Position numbers and translations under genes: made by a program | Origin: Heloderma charlesbogerti | Lineage: Eukaryota > Chordata > Lepidosauria > Squamata > Helodermatidae | Length of the DNA stretch: 64,000 nucleotides | Direction: 5' to 3' | Assembly: GCA_026122225.1 (NCBI GenBank) | Contig: JANEZZ010002877.1 | Location: 2,356,001-2,420,000 of the forward strand | In this document: in pieces, positions 1 to 10,770 of the stretch | Numbering within the stretch: position 1 is the stretch's first letter | Layout of the letters: every line of letters begins with the position of its first letter | The notes under the pieces: generated by a model | What the model was told of the DNA's origin: nothing | Seen by the model: the letters and a program-made list of their open reading frames with translations, nothing else | Database searches by the model: none

Positions 1-149
1 TAGTTGTTTGCTGTCAGACTGATAAAAAGATAACCTCACTTCCTCAAGGTAACCAGAGACAGCATTTTTGTCCCTGTTCTTATGCTGCTGAAGTTCAGTA
101 GCATAACAAAGTCTAAACATAACCATCATTTACTGGCCAAGGAGCTCAT

Positions 150-275
150 CACAGGTCCATCAGGAGTGGCTCTCCAGATGTTTCGACCTCCAGCTCCCAT
201 CATTCCACACCATTGGCTATGCTGGCTAGAACTGATGGAAGTTGTAGGCCGAAACATCTGGAGGACCGTGTTGTT
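150..275. repeat. Palindromic hAT-like MITE (family A), diverged copy
   Basis: Two inverted halves share the family core: CTCCAGATGTTT...CTCCCATCAT on the left, and its complement (GGAAGTTGTAGGC...AACATCTGGAGG) on the right. The family recurs about a dozen times in the window. The outer tips are eroded and no target duplication is visible. It is non-coding. Confidence 0.6.
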
Positions 276-391
276 TATCCCTGGTTTATATATACTGACT
301 CAGTCTTCTAGTTTTCACTATGAGTGTAGCCACACTGAAAGACAAGTGAGGATGTGATTAAAATGTCTGCAGCTGTAGGTAAGGACATTTA

Positions 392-797
392 GGGTGCAAT
401 CCTATGGGGATAGGTGGCTCCCTCTGAACTCAGAGGCAACTGCCTATCCAATGCAGGGCAGAAGAAGCATGGAGGGGATCATCCCCTCTGCACTTCTGCC
501 CTGCATTTGCGGATAGACAGCGGATTTTGGCTGTCTAGCCATGGGAAGGTGGAGCGAGGGAGGAGGCTGCTGGATGACAGATAGGATGTGTCATACCGGC
601 ATTTCCACCTTCCCTGCCCTGGAATGCCCCCCGGAACACCCCGTTTTGGCTGCTCCACACTCCTCTTCCAAGCACAGAGTGCGGGGCTGTTCCACCCTGC
701 CTGAGAGGCAGCACGGAATGAGGGGAAGGTCGGTCCCCAGAAACTCACATATCTTATGGCCATCTAGCCGCTGACTAGCAGCCATAGGATTGCTCTT
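392..797. mobile_element. Harbinger-like MITE (GGGTGCAATCCTATG termini)
   Basis: The left terminus reads GGGTGCAATCCTATGG and the right terminus is the complement of GAGCAATCCTATGGC. TTA flanks both ends (389-391 and 798-800), which is the 3-bp duplication typical of PIF/Harbinger elements. The interior has GC-rich inverted repeats, including a hairpin around GGGGATCATCCCC at 475-488. Related copies lie at about 41500-41840 and 59363-59848. The open frames inside look accidental. Confidence 0.65.
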
Positions 798-820
798 TTA
801 GGGGGCTAATCATGTATAGT

Positions 821-962
821 AACCTTCCACAATCTGGCACCTTCCAGATGTGTTAGACTACAACTCCCATCTCCCCAGTCAGCATGACCAATGGCTGTGC
901 TGGCTAGGGATGATGAAAGCTGAAGTCCAACACATCTGGAAGGTGCTAGATTGAGGAAGGTT
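821..962. mobile_element. Palindromic hAT-like MITE (family A)
   Basis: The element starts with AACCTTCC and ends with GGAAGGTT. Its arms carry CTTCCAGATGTGTTAGACT and the complementary right-hand sequence. The flanking octamers TGTATAGT (813-820) and GGTATAGA (963-970) agree at six positions, consistent with an old 8-bp hAT target duplication. Confidence 0.7.
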
Positions 963-1055
963 GGTATAGAGAAACAGGTAGGAATCCCAAAGATACAATG
1001 AGGGGGATAAGACTTCATATAGAACACAAATTGCAACAGAAATGCCCTACCCGGC

Positions 1056-1871
1056 GCCAGCTTGTCTGGCTGAAAGGGGGGGGCATTGCGGGCGGGTGGG
1101 GTGATAAGACGTATGGGCCTCTGATTGGTGCACCCCAGTCGCACCACCAATCGGGGAGGAGCAGACCGAGTTGTCTTAAACTCGATCCCCTCCTTATCTC
1201 AGCTCTTTGGCACGACGCAGCTCCCTCCCACCCTCCCCTTAGCAGTGTGGGTTGTTGCCGGTTGCCCCTTTGGGAGCCATGTAGGAATTTTTTGGCTCAC
1301 AGTCCAATTGGCCATAGACTGTGAGCCTTTTTTGCCTACGTCACACTGTTATGAGGGTTGAGTGTGTCCTGTAAGGGAATTTAGTCTATATCATTGGTCA
1401 CATTCCACTTGGCGGTTAGGACGGGCAAAACTGGAAAGGGAGTAGGGATGGTGTGCACGCAGAGGCACCTTATGGTGACAGGTGACGCCTGAGGGCCCCC
1501 TGAACGGGTTGTGTGGCTCGGCGGGGGGGGATAAGGGTTGCCTGGGAGACCAACCCTACTCACTCACCCAGGTGTTGTGCGGCACTGGGTTGGGGGTGAC
1601 ACTGGAAGGTCTACCTCCCCCACAAGGGGCAGCCTGGAGGGATGGCGAGATCACCGCCACCCCTCAGGCTGGGTGTGTTTTCGCCCATGAAGTGTCAGCT
1701 AGCCGCTGACACAGTTAGATGCCCATCCTAGTTACCCCTTTGCAAATATTTCAATAAAATGTGGCCCAATTTTCAATCCAAGCTTGTTGTCTGCGTCTTC
1801 TTTGACCCATCTCCGCTCGCAATGCATTTAGTGCCAGCCAGCCAAAGACTTTTTAATTCCCCGCAACACCA
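1056..1871 (+). mobile_element. Possible solo LTR
   Basis: This is a GC-rich block of about 0.8 kb unlike its AT-rich surroundings. It begins near TGTCTGGCTG and ends CCCCGCAACA, so it has TG...CA borders. CCAAT-type motifs lie at about 1122-1153. AATAAA at 1753 is followed by a GT/TC-rich stretch, as in an LTR R/U5 region. No convincing target duplication, primer-binding site or internal coding region is seen, so it could be another promoter-like repeat. The short open frames inside are not believable genes. Confidence 0.35.
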
Positions 1872-1917
1872 GGCTTTCTAATTTTCAACTTCTGTGATGT
1901 TCTTGTGCTGCTTTGCC

Positions 1918-2056
1918 ATCTGCTATTTTATTCTTTTGCTGCCTTAGATAGTCATTCTAATTTTATTCTTTTATTGTAGTTTTGTTAGCTGTCCTGGAAA
2001 TGCATGCATTGTTTGAAGGTCAGGTATAAATGTATAAAGTAAATAAATACATTAAT
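1918..2056 (+). repeat. L2-like LINE 3' tail fragment
   Basis: A stretch reading like a LINE 3' end (GTCCTGGAAATGC, then AGGTCAGGTATAAATG and an AAATAAATA tail) resembles the 3' ends of L2-clade elements and L2-tailed SINEs. No coding sequence remains. Confidence 0.4.
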
Positions 2057-3089
2057 CCAAGATCACCACTTCCAGGCTGATGCATGAATAGAAAGAGTGA
2101 GTCAGTGTGGCATTCAGTTTGAGGATGACTGTAGCCTTCTGCTCTTGCTCTCTAAATAAACCTGTTTTTTCATGAAAGGCTCTTGCCCATGAGTAACCAT
2201 GCCATAATCAGTTTGTTTCAAGAGGTCCTGAGCAGTTATTTTTAGAGAGCTTGTTTTAGTTTAAAGTAAAGCTGCATTTTTGCCACTGTGCCTTTAGAGC
2301 TATCTTCAAATGGGTGACTCTACAGATAAAATCTATGTATATCTTTCAGGCACAGCTCAGTTGCTAAAATGATGTATCCAACATTCTTGCTTTTCTACTC
2401 ATTCAAGTAGCTGAATTATTGCTCTATTTTCCCTTCTGAAGCCCTCCCCCAGCCAGGAAAAGAGGTGGAGTGTTTTATTCTCTTCCAATCTGTGAGAGAT
2501 GACTCCTGCTTTTACTGTTTCTGAAAGCTGCCTACCAATTGATTGTATCAAGGAGCCAAGCCTCTTAACATCTCTTATGTGTCCATTTAATAGAAAGCTG
2601 TAATTTAATACTTTTTCTGTGCTCCAAATAAATACAGTGGAAGAGCTGACAAGAGAAAGTACAAACACAGGAAGAATGAAATGTATTTCTGTAGTTTACT
2701 AGTGTTAAGTAAAAACCTAGCCAGAGAACACCAACAACCAGGCAAGAGAAACTTACAGAATCAGAGCTAGAACACTGGAAAAGGTAGGAATTTTAATTCT
2801 TTATTATTTTCTTCCAAAGCAACTACGCTTCTCCTTTCAAAGTATTATGTCATCTGTTCAGGATGTTTGGTTTCTTTGCCTCTGGCAGCTTTTCTATCAG
2901 AGATTGCAACCTGCATGGATGAAATTTAGAGAAAGGTGATATGTTTCTAAAGGAAAAAATGGGGCAGAGGGTAAGCAAAGATCTTAATACAATCTTAATT
3001 TTGAATGTGGGTATGCAAGAGGAAGAAAAACCATGGAGAAAGAAACTAAGGATGTCTGGAAACAAACACTCTGGCAAAAGGCAAAACAG
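2057..3089. other. AT-rich stretch, no gene recognised
   Basis: I see no repeat family, conserved coding segment or RNA gene here. An 89-codon frame on the minus strand (2399-2668) has no recognisable domain and no splice signals that would make it an exon. Confidence 0.5.
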
Positions 3090-3330
3090 AATTGTATTCC
3101 ACCGCAGACCCAAGATCACTTTCCTTGTCATTCACTGTCAGTTTGGATCTCATCAGTATATACATAAAATTGGGATTTCACCCCCACCCACCACCTGTCT
3201 GGCAATGTGTATCACTTTAGACTTGCTTACATTGAACAGCATTTGCCACTTTAATACCCATTCTTTTGGAACTCCTCACAATCCCTTTTTGTTTGAACAA
3301 CCTTACATGATTTGGGGTCATTGGGCCTTT
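3090..3330 (-). pseudogene. CR1-clade LINE fragment (post-RT region), antisense
   Basis: Read on the minus strand, the stretch encodes a broken version of the CR1 segment downstream of the reverse transcriptase active site. KWQMLFNVSKSKVIHI-like residues are visible, matching the family's KWQM-FNV-KCKVMHIG motif. Frameshifts and stops interrupt it. It is a relic of the clade seen better at 48837-49860. Confidence 0.6.
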
Positions 3331-4077
3331 CTACACATAGCTTTTATTGTGCGCTCGTGACTGCTCACTCATGGTAGTTTGTGGGTCCTTTACACAATGC
3401 TATCATCCTCCAAGACCCTTGCTTTGCGACCACTATCACAGTTTTTTTTCTCCCCTTAATGGGGAAAGTGTGGTTTTTTTTCTGAATGGCCTTTATAACC
3501 CCATAGAAATCTCATGTAATTATGCAATTCCACTGTGCCATAGCACCATCTAGTGGTTGTATGATGGAACAATAGAAAGGCAGAGAAAGACCCCCCCCCC
3601 CCCAGCACATGTAAAGGAGCCATCCTGCAAAGAACACAGAAGCAGAAGCCTCTGTAAAGGTGCAGGTTAAAAGCTTCATGTAGTAAAGCCCATTAGCAAA
3701 ATTAGCAATTAACCTCATTGCTCACTCCTAACTCCAGATCATTTAAAAAGTGTGTCCCATTATTCCCAAGTAAGTTATTAAGACTACAGCCTAAATGGCA
3801 AAAAGAAAAAAAAGGAAAAGATCATTATTTTAAGAACAATTGTATTGGTTGCTATTTTTATACCTTATCATAACCATATATATGTGCTTCTGTTTAATAA
3901 AGGCACACGCCAGGGAATGACAACCCTCCCATACTGGAAGTCCTGTGCAGCTTTCCATGTGAATGACACTGGTAACTCCAAAAACAAGCGATACAGAAAA
4001 GGGAAACCTTGATGGACTCCAACAGCATGTGTGCATTTGGAGGAGTGTAAAAATACACAAACCAGTGTGATTGCAAA
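3331..4077. other. No gene recognised
   Basis: Mostly unassigned AT-rich sequence with a short poly-C tract near 3592-3603. The part from about 3325 to 3560 may be an unclassified short repeat, but I could not define its ends. Confidence 0.4.
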
Positions 4078-4555
4078 CTAGAGAGCCAGTGTGGTGTAGT
4101 GGTTAGAGTGTTAGGGGCAATCTACATTACAACTTTAAACTGGTTTCAAACCTGTTTTTAGCAATTACGGCTACCAAATACAGGAATTCTGGGAATTGTA
4201 GCTCTAGGAAGAGGGGCCACTTGGGCAGGGGACAGGGGTCTCTAGCAAAGAATTCTCAGTACCCTCATGAAACTGCAGGATCCCTTTAGATAAACCAGTT
4301 TGAGACCAGTTTAAAGTTGTAATGTAGATTGCCCCTTAGACTGGGACTCAGGAGTTCTAGGTTCTACTCCCCACTCAGCCATGAAACTCACTGGGTGACT
4401 TTGGGCCAGTCACTGACTCTCAGCCCAACCTACCTCGCATGGTTGTTGTGAGGATGAAATGGAGAGGAGAAGGATCATGTAAGCCACCTTGGGTTCCTTG
4501 CAGGAGGAAAAAAGGTGGGATATAAATGTAATAAATAAATACAATAAATAAACCA
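4078..4555 (+). repeat. tRNA-derived SINE with L2-type tail, split by a MITE
   Basis: The head (GAGAGCCAGTGTGGTGTAG...) runs to 4113 and resumes at 4339 (GACTGGGACTCAGG). Downstream come the B-box-like GGTTCTACTCC, a conserved body (TGGGTGACTTTGGGCCAGTC) and an L2-like tail (AAGGTGGGATATAAATG, then AATAAATA). A and B boxes would give internal pol III promotion, and mobilisation would depend on a LINE sharing the tail. The copy is interrupted by the 222-bp MITE at 4114-4335. Antisense partial copies lie at about 10771 and 13866. Confidence 0.8.
4114..4335. mobile_element. Harbinger-like MITE inserted in the SINE
   Basis: The perfect terminal inverted repeats are about 31 bp and begin GGGGCAATCTACATTAC. 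A TTA duplication flanks the element (4111-4113 and 4336-4338). Removing the element and one TTA restores a continuous SINE head (GAGTGTTAGACTGGG), so the boundaries are exact. TTA/TAA duplication and length fit a non-autonomous PIF/Harbinger element. It has no coding capacity. Confidence 0.85.
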
Positions 4556-4799
4556 TATTAGTCTTAAAAGTCACCTACTGGAGATAGAAATGGAGATACT
4601 GTATTCCTAGCATATGGAATGGTTTGTATCACCTCTTCCCTCTGGCCCCTCACTATATTCTTCAGGCAGTTTGCTCCACAAGTAGTGAGAATCATTTTCA
4701 GGAGGTCAGAGTGATACACATGCCAGTAGAATGAACTTGTGCAGGCACATAGAGATACATCATTCCAACCTATCAGCATCTGTCATCTTTCTCCCAGTT

Positions 4800-5042
4800 C
4801 CCCATTTATTGTGGGATAATAAAAGGCTTTTTATTGTGCCATTGTCCTTCATTCATGGAATTGTACAGGGAGCCTAGATATCATAGTCTTCCACTCATAA
4901 CTCTCCCATGTTTTCCCAACACTTCTTCAGTCCCCCCTTTTTTTGGTACCATTTAAAATTTCTTTTCATTAAGAAAAGACAGAATAGCTGCACAATGCTT
5001 TGTAATGGCTAGTGCTAGAATCCCCCAGTCTGGAAGCACCCT
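4800..5042. mobile_element. Dispersed MITE, family shared with 24264-24490
   Basis: The right terminus is the complement of AGGGTGCTTCCAGACTG. The body (TTCATTCATGGAATT, CCACTTCT-like and AGAATAGCTGCACAATGC) recurs at 24264-24490. The left terminus is eroded. Class is uncertain; the terminus is hAT-like. Confidence 0.55.
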
Positions 5043-5305
5043 GAGGTTCTCCGTCATTGTGGTGCCAACATGATGGAATGCCCTTCCTAGCAAAGCTCAC
5101 CTAGCCTCATCCTTGAATTCATGTTGCAACTTAGGTGACTGGGCTGTGCTCCTTTTTCTGCTGATCTTTTTTAAATGTTGCTGCGATAGTTGGTTTTTAT
5201 TTTGATTTTATCAGCATGTTATCATTTTTCACTACTGGCCTTTTATTGTCATTCTGATGTTTAAAAAAAGAAAAACAAAATAAAGTGGGATAGATATTTA
5301 AATAA
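5043..5305 (+). pseudogene. L2-clade LINE 3' end
   Basis: The start reads in frame as the L2 ORF2 C-terminus (VVPT*WNALPSK..., matching the family's VAAPRLWNSLP motif). It continues into a 3' UTR ending TAAAGTGGGATAGATATTTAAATAA. It is broken by a stop and 5' truncated, so it is a dead fragment. Confidence 0.65.
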
Positions 5306-5545
5306 CTGCCTTCTTCCTGAAGCCTTCACAGTTATTCACAATGCATTCTCCAACTGTAGTCACATAAATATTGAGAATGCTTTGGTGGCATGGGGGAATA
5401 CCACATTTAGAAGTGAAGTTCTTGCAGTGTATCAGACTAGCTGCTGTACATACTTCCAGTGGGCTTCTAATTAAGAGTCCAGGGGGTGTCTCCATGAGTG
5501 ACTTACTCTGAGCTTGCTGTGTTTGGACATCATTAGGGATACATG

Positions 5546-5872
5546 GCTGCGGTGGCTTAGTGGTTAAGACGCTGAACTGCAGACCGGAAGGTTGGCAGGA
5601 CAGCAGTTCGAGACCCGAGTGCTGTGTGACAGAGTGAGCTCCCGTCTTCAGTCCCAGCTCCCGCCAACCTAGCAGTTCGAAAGCAAGAAATTGCAAGTAG
5701 ATAAATAGGTACTGCTTCGGCGGGAAAGGTAACAGCGTTCCGTCCATGCCAGCCACATGACCACGGAAGCATCTTCAGACAGCACTGGCTCTTCGGCTTA
5801 GAAATGAAGATGAGCACCACCCCCTAGAGTTGGACATGACTGGTTGGGGACACCTTTACCTTACCTTTATTT
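5546..5872 (+). repeat. Sauria-type tRNA/BovB SINE, full length
   Basis: The tRNA-like head (GCTGCGGTGGCTTAGTGG A-box region, CAGTTCGAGACCC B-box) is followed by a body containing GGTAACAGCGTTCCGTC. The tail, TTGGACATGACTGG...CACCTTTACCTTACC, matches BovB LINE 3' ends. A perfect 13-bp duplication TTAGGGATACATG brackets it (5533-5545 and 5873-5885), as expected for target-primed reverse transcription by the partner BovB enzyme. The family is characteristic of squamates. The copy looks complete and relatively young. Confidence 0.9.
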
Positions 5873-5885
5873 TTAGGGATACATG

Positions 5886-6289
5886 ATGTTGTGACCATCT
5901 TACAGCCGCTCCGGAGTTTCATGCCAAAACCCCCATTCTTTTGAGATGACTTTTAGTCCAATTGTTTTCCTTAATTCGGCTTGTCTGCGCTTCTGTTGTG
6001 GTGTGCACCACCCTCTGCATTTATTCCGGCATGATAGCCCTGCCCAGGGGTGTGTCTTTCACCTCACTGACCCCAGACAAGGGGTGTTTCCCCAGTGTTT
6101 TCCCTGCCTGTGTTTCCCCACTGCTTCTGCCATTTCAGGGCTGGCTGTCAAAGCTCTGTGTCAGAGTTCATGGCAATTTACTTCACTTTGCCTACCACTA
6201 AACTCTGGTGGCCATTCCTGCAAAGTATAGGTATGCCTCTAACTTCTTTTTTAAAATGAAAGTGTTAAACAGAAATAGCGCTTTTGTCA
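5886..6289. other. No gene recognised
   Basis: No repeat, RNA gene or coding exon is recognised. Two overlapping plus-strand frames of 79-94 codons (5946-6230) have no family features. Confidence 0.4.
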
Positions 6290-6800
6290 GCAGTATCTAC
6301 ACCTCCCACCTATCTTGCTATCTCAGTATGTCACTATCTTGCATTTGCCCAGCAATATCTATATCCTCTATCTCACTACCTCACTATGCCACTATTCAAA
6401 GGAATAACTATTGCTGGACAAATGCATGATAGTGACCTAATAAGATTGAAAATCCCTTTGTATGTGTGATTTTTAAAAAAATTTCTTCCTTTCTGGATGG
6501 GTGATTTCTTTCATGTCTCTATGCCTCTATCATGCATTTGCTCTATCACACAAGTGTGCTATCACATGATTGCATGATAGAGCAAATGCATGATAGAGGG
6601 ACAGAGAATGAAAGAAATCACCCATCCAGAAAGGAAGGTTAAAAAAAATCACACCTACAATGGGATTTTTAATGTCACTAGGTCATGCATTTGTCTAGCA
6701 ACAGCTATGCCCCCTATCTCTCACTATGTCACTATCACACATTAGTGCTGTCGCACGATTGTGACAAAGTGAGATAGTGATTTTAGAAGGGGAGAAATAA
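6290..6800. repeat. Foldback repeat, imperfect palindrome of about 0.5 kb
   Basis: The centre is near 6562. The arms match closely through TTCTGGATGGGTGATTTCTTT (6494-6514) and its complement (about 6614-6634). They then extend outward with lower identity through AAATCACAC..., GTCACTA and GCATTTGTC-AGCAA motifs. CTATCTCACTA-like units also recur in direct orientation at the edges. It is probably a foldback-type MITE. No clean termini or target duplication were found. Confidence 0.6.
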
Positions 6801-7516
6801 AAAAACAATTGGTGGAATCGGGAAGGGGTCTCCTCAGAAATAACTCTCATTGTAGTCAATGAGGCTAAACCTCTATCCATCGCTTTATGGGAGTATCACA
6901 GGAAGGAAAAAGGAGTGCCTGGATGGGTGGGGAGAGGCTTTCTTATTGGTTGAGAAGCCCCTGCCAGTCTGATGATGTTTATTCCAATCTCCCCGCCCCC
7001 AGAAGTATGTTCTGTGAAGCGACTTATACAGGAGCGGTTCACTCACTCATGGAGCCCTGTGCAGACCAAAGTGCACCAATGCTGATTCCTTGAAAAAATC
7101 TGGGTAAGCCTCCCTTCACTTCTCCTTCTGTTGTCGTGGAGACAGGGTCCTGGATTCACACAGAGTATTCAAGGTGCTTCATAAGCATTAGTGACTCATT
7201 CTAAAGGCAGGAACATTGGGTTGGTGTTTGTCCACACACATAAAACAGTAGGAGCTTTAAAGTAGGAAAAAAAATAGAGGTAGCACACCTCTGAAGCTCT
7301 ACCTCATCTTACTTATGTCTATAAGTGCATATTGCATCTGTTTGCATCATTTTTTGTGTGTGGGAGGAGAAAAAGAAACACATCCCTGTATTTCCTGGCA
7401 AGACATTTTTCCTGCAGCTAGGACTATCCACACCTACAGAGAGTTGGAAAACCTACACATCATCTACAGCTTCAACAGACTTCCTCCTACCAACTCCCTG
7501 CCCTATTTTCTCCTAC
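6801..7516. other. No gene recognised
   Basis: Unassigned sequence; nothing supportable. Confidence 0.4.
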
Positions 7517-7628
7517 AGCCTTCCCAAGTTTGGTGTCCTCCAGAGGTGTTGGACTTCCCCTCATGTTGGCTGGGCATGATGGGAACTGTGGCCCAACACA
7601 TCTGTAAAGCACCTGGCTGAGGAAGGCT
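7517..7628. mobile_element. Palindromic hAT-like MITE (family A)
   Basis: Left end AGCCTTCCCAAG and right end GAGGAAGGCT enclose CCTCCAGAGGTGTTGGACTT and its approximate complement. The copy is diverged and no target duplication is clear. Confidence 0.6.
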
Positions 7629-8169
7629 AATTCTAGTGCACGGAGAGATCAAAAATAAAACTGGCAGTAGTGAAAGAATTTCTGATGTGTTAGAGGTATA
7701 AGGAAATCCTCAACTTCAAGTCAGCCTCTGCAGCTTCAATGACTTTTCCAACTCACTCATGTTTCCTGTATTGCATGTTTTTCTTTGGGGTGTATTTTTT
7801 TAAAGGGAAACTAACCTCCTTTAAACCTGACATAAAATGAAGAGGAGATCTATACTATGGATGGGCAAGAGCCTTTTCCCCAATTTGTGTTATTCCATTC
7901 ATTTAATTACAAAAGATCTCATTTGAGTTATTATTCCTTTGGAAAAATCACATTCTTCATTTATTCACCCTGAATAAGTGATGAATGAATGGGGTAATGT
8001 TTCAATATGGCTGCCATCCTTCCCTCCCCCCTACTGACTGAATTTTTATTTATGTACCATCCACTTCTTCTCAATATCCTTCATGAAGTATGCTTTAATA
8101 ACTAACTTCATTGTAATGCACAGAGCAGCACTACTTAAAATGGAAATGGCTGATGGTATGCATTACAAG

Positions 8170-8297
8170 AGCCCTTCCCAACTCTGCACCTTCCACATGT
8201 GTTGTACTACAACTCCCATAACCCTTGGCAACATGCTGGCTGGGAATGCTGGGACTTGTAGTACAACACATCTGGAGGGTGCTAGGCTGGAGATTGC
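8170..8297. mobile_element. Palindromic hAT-like MITE (family A)
   Basis: The arms carry CTTCCACATGTGTTGTACTA and the complement TAGTACAACACATCTGG around a short loop. Flanking octamers ATTACAAG (8162-8169) and CTTACAAC (8298-8305) match at six positions, consistent with an old 8-bp target duplication. Confidence 0.7.
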
Positions 8298-9570
8298 CTT
8301 ACAACTAGCAGCTGCGACAAGGATTTTATTTTTTAAAAGACTCTTATTTCCCCCCACTTTTGTGCTTATAAATGCACACTTCTCCGTTTGATTTTTGTGT
8401 CAAAAAGTAATTCATGATATTCTATATCCTTTTTGTGACCTCTGTGGTTTTAGCAAATAATAACATGTGCAGACTTTACTACAACATGCCTATTATATTG
8501 GATGCCCAGATTAGAGAGTAACTTGATGATGTCAGTCCATCACTGGGTTTCCTTCTGGAGCAGAACTAATGTTAAACATCATAGCCTTCCATTCAACCAA
8601 TACTTCTTTCCCAGTATATATTTAGAGAACAATTCATGCTTGATCCTACAGTGATGTGGCAAAAAAAGAAAAAAATTACAAGCTGGCCCTGTATTAACAG
8701 TTGTAGACAGCTGGATTCAGCAATGATATTGCACCTGCGGAAACCAACTTCTGAACTACGCACAAGGAAAGAATCCAACTAGAATTCTGTTTGCACAACC
8801 ACTTGCAGTACGAAGTTGATAAATATCATTATATTGAGACATCAAGTTCCTTCCCCCCACCCCAATGTCCTAGGTTCTTTCTCTCTCCACCCCACCTCAT
8901 CCAGGCTGAGTACAGGTGGTGGAGAAGAAGGGAGGAAGGATTTGTACAGATGTGGGACATTGCCTTTACTCCTGCATTTGGCTTAGAGTGCACCTTTCCT
9001 TGGGGAAAGGAAGGTCCAGGCAGTGCTGTGTTCCCACTCACATCTGTTAACAGATAACACTGGGGACCAATGAAGAAACCTCTATTTTTTTGCGGGTAAT
9101 TTACAGGAGTATCCCTTCTGTTATATAACAGGTCCACATTTCCCTGTTCTTTTCCTATTGGCCTGCCTTTCCTCTCACTTGAGAGCATAAAAAAAAGGTG
9201 ACTGTGGCTAGCAAAATTACTGCTCAACCAAGTTTAATCTCAACAAAGCTCAACCAAGTTTAATCTCAACTTCAGAAAATTCATTATGAGGACATTTTAA
9301 CAGCTACTTGGCAGAATTCAGGCAAAGTTGATATATGGGGGAAGGGGGAAGAGCTGGATGTCTCAATCCTTTGCTTTAACTGAAGATCAATTGGATGTCT
9401 TCCCATTATCTTCAGATCACTGGATTATTTGCTGGTTTGTAGTAGCTAAACTCTCACCTAATGTTTTCCAGTAATCATTAAGTGAGCTTGCAACAGATAG
9501 GCAACATAGCAAAATCTATTTGTACCATTAGCCAAGCAAATAATAGTTGAGCTTAAGCCATCCTATGACC
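8298..9570. other. No gene recognised; short tandem duplication
   Basis: No coding or RNA gene is recognised. About 9221-9270 contains two copies of a 26-bp unit (GCTCAACCAAGTTTAATCTC core). Confidence 0.4.
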
Positions 9571-9579
9571 CACTAGCAA

Positions 9580-9746
9580 GAGTTCAGGAACCTGTGGTCT
9601 TCCAGCTGTTGCTGGACTTCAGCTCCCATCATCTCTGATGAGATTAGACATGCTGGCTGATTACACGTGGTGACTGGATTACACATGCTGTCTGATGGGA
9701 GCTGGAGCCCAAAAAGAACTGGCCGGGCACAGGTTCTCCACCTCTG
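9580..9746. repeat. Diverged palindromic MITE related to family A
   Basis: GTCTTCCAGCTGTTGCTGGACT...CAGCTCCCATCA on the left is mirrored by GATGGGAGCTGGAGCCC on the right. The copy is longer than the other members and partly rearranged. Confidence 0.5.
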
Positions 9747-9922
9747 CGTTGCAGGTACGTAGCAGGATACAGGATAAATTATATAGGATTGGGATGGAAT
9801 TAAATTTCTAATAGGATTTAAGAGTTTGTCTTACAGTGTCAACAGTATACTTACCTTGCATTACATTGTTAAGATAAAGAGCTGTTAAAATTTGGGATGT
9901 TAAAAGTAGTATACATGTATAT

Positions 9923-10060
9923 TAGGGGTGGGCAACTTATGGTCTTCCAGAGGTGTTTTGGCCTACAACTCTCATCTGTCCTAGCCAGCATAGTCAATAA
10001 TGAGCACTGATGGGAGTTGTAGGCTAAAACATCTGGAGGGCCACAAGTTGTGTATTCCTG
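9923..10060. mobile_element. Palindromic hAT-like MITE (family A variant)
   Basis: The left half GGGGTGGGCAAC...CTTCCAGAGGTGTTTTGG is mirrored by CCAAAACATCTGG-like sequence at the right (TAAAACATCTGGAGGGCC) and AGTTGTGTATTCC. Its tips differ from the AGCCTTCCCC members and match the copy at 28306-28431. Confidence 0.65.
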
Positions 10061-10770
10061 ATATATAGGGTAACTTCTCCCTTCAAATTCCAGTTGAAGT
10101 CAAATAAAATTCCCTGATATGTCTGAAAATTAATGTTGGTATTAAAGGAAAGGAAGTACTGCTGTCACAGAAAGCCAGCATTTCAAAATACTGTATTTTT
10201 AAGGTCACACAAGGGCAAAGTTAGTGCAAGTTTAAAATGTAAAATTTAAATGTGGGGTTAAACAATAACATGCCTGCTACAAAGTACAGTTTGTTGTTAG
10301 TAAGAAAAGTTAGATATCCACGGAATATCTGCAGCAGTTCCTGTTCTGCTTTAGTGGAGTTACGTCAGCGCTTTGGTCTAGCAGCTCTGTATTGGTTATA
10401 AAGTGGAAAGCTGTAGCTCTGAAAAGGCTTGCTTGCCCTGCTTCTCAGCTAATGTTCCTGCATGCACCACATACATACCCAGAAACTACAAAGTGGAACA
10501 GACCTGAGAGCAAACAGAGTCCTAGATATTCCTGGATCTCTCAGTCACAGTGACCCTGGCTTTTTTGATAGTCTCACCTTACAACATGAGAAGTTAACAT
10601 TTTGGGTTATCAGTTACACAGAGGTTGGTTTGGGTCAAGTGCTGCTTAGTGTTATCATTAATTACTTGGGCTTACACATTCCGAGGAGGAGTTGCAGACC
10701 CCTTAGAGGACAGCATTCAAAGTGTTCTGGGTACAGTGGAAAATTAAACAATGAACCATAGCATATATTT
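10061..10770. other. No gene recognised
   Basis: Unassigned sequence; nothing supportable. Confidence 0.4.

Noticed and set aside
2399..2668. 89-codon minus-strand frame as an exon
   Set aside because: The peptide looks plausible in composition, but no splice sites, family match or neighbouring exons support it.
5546..5620. tRNA gene
   Set aside because: The tRNA-like A and B boxes belong to a SINE head followed by a BovB tail and bracketed by a target duplication. No complete cloverleaf is present.
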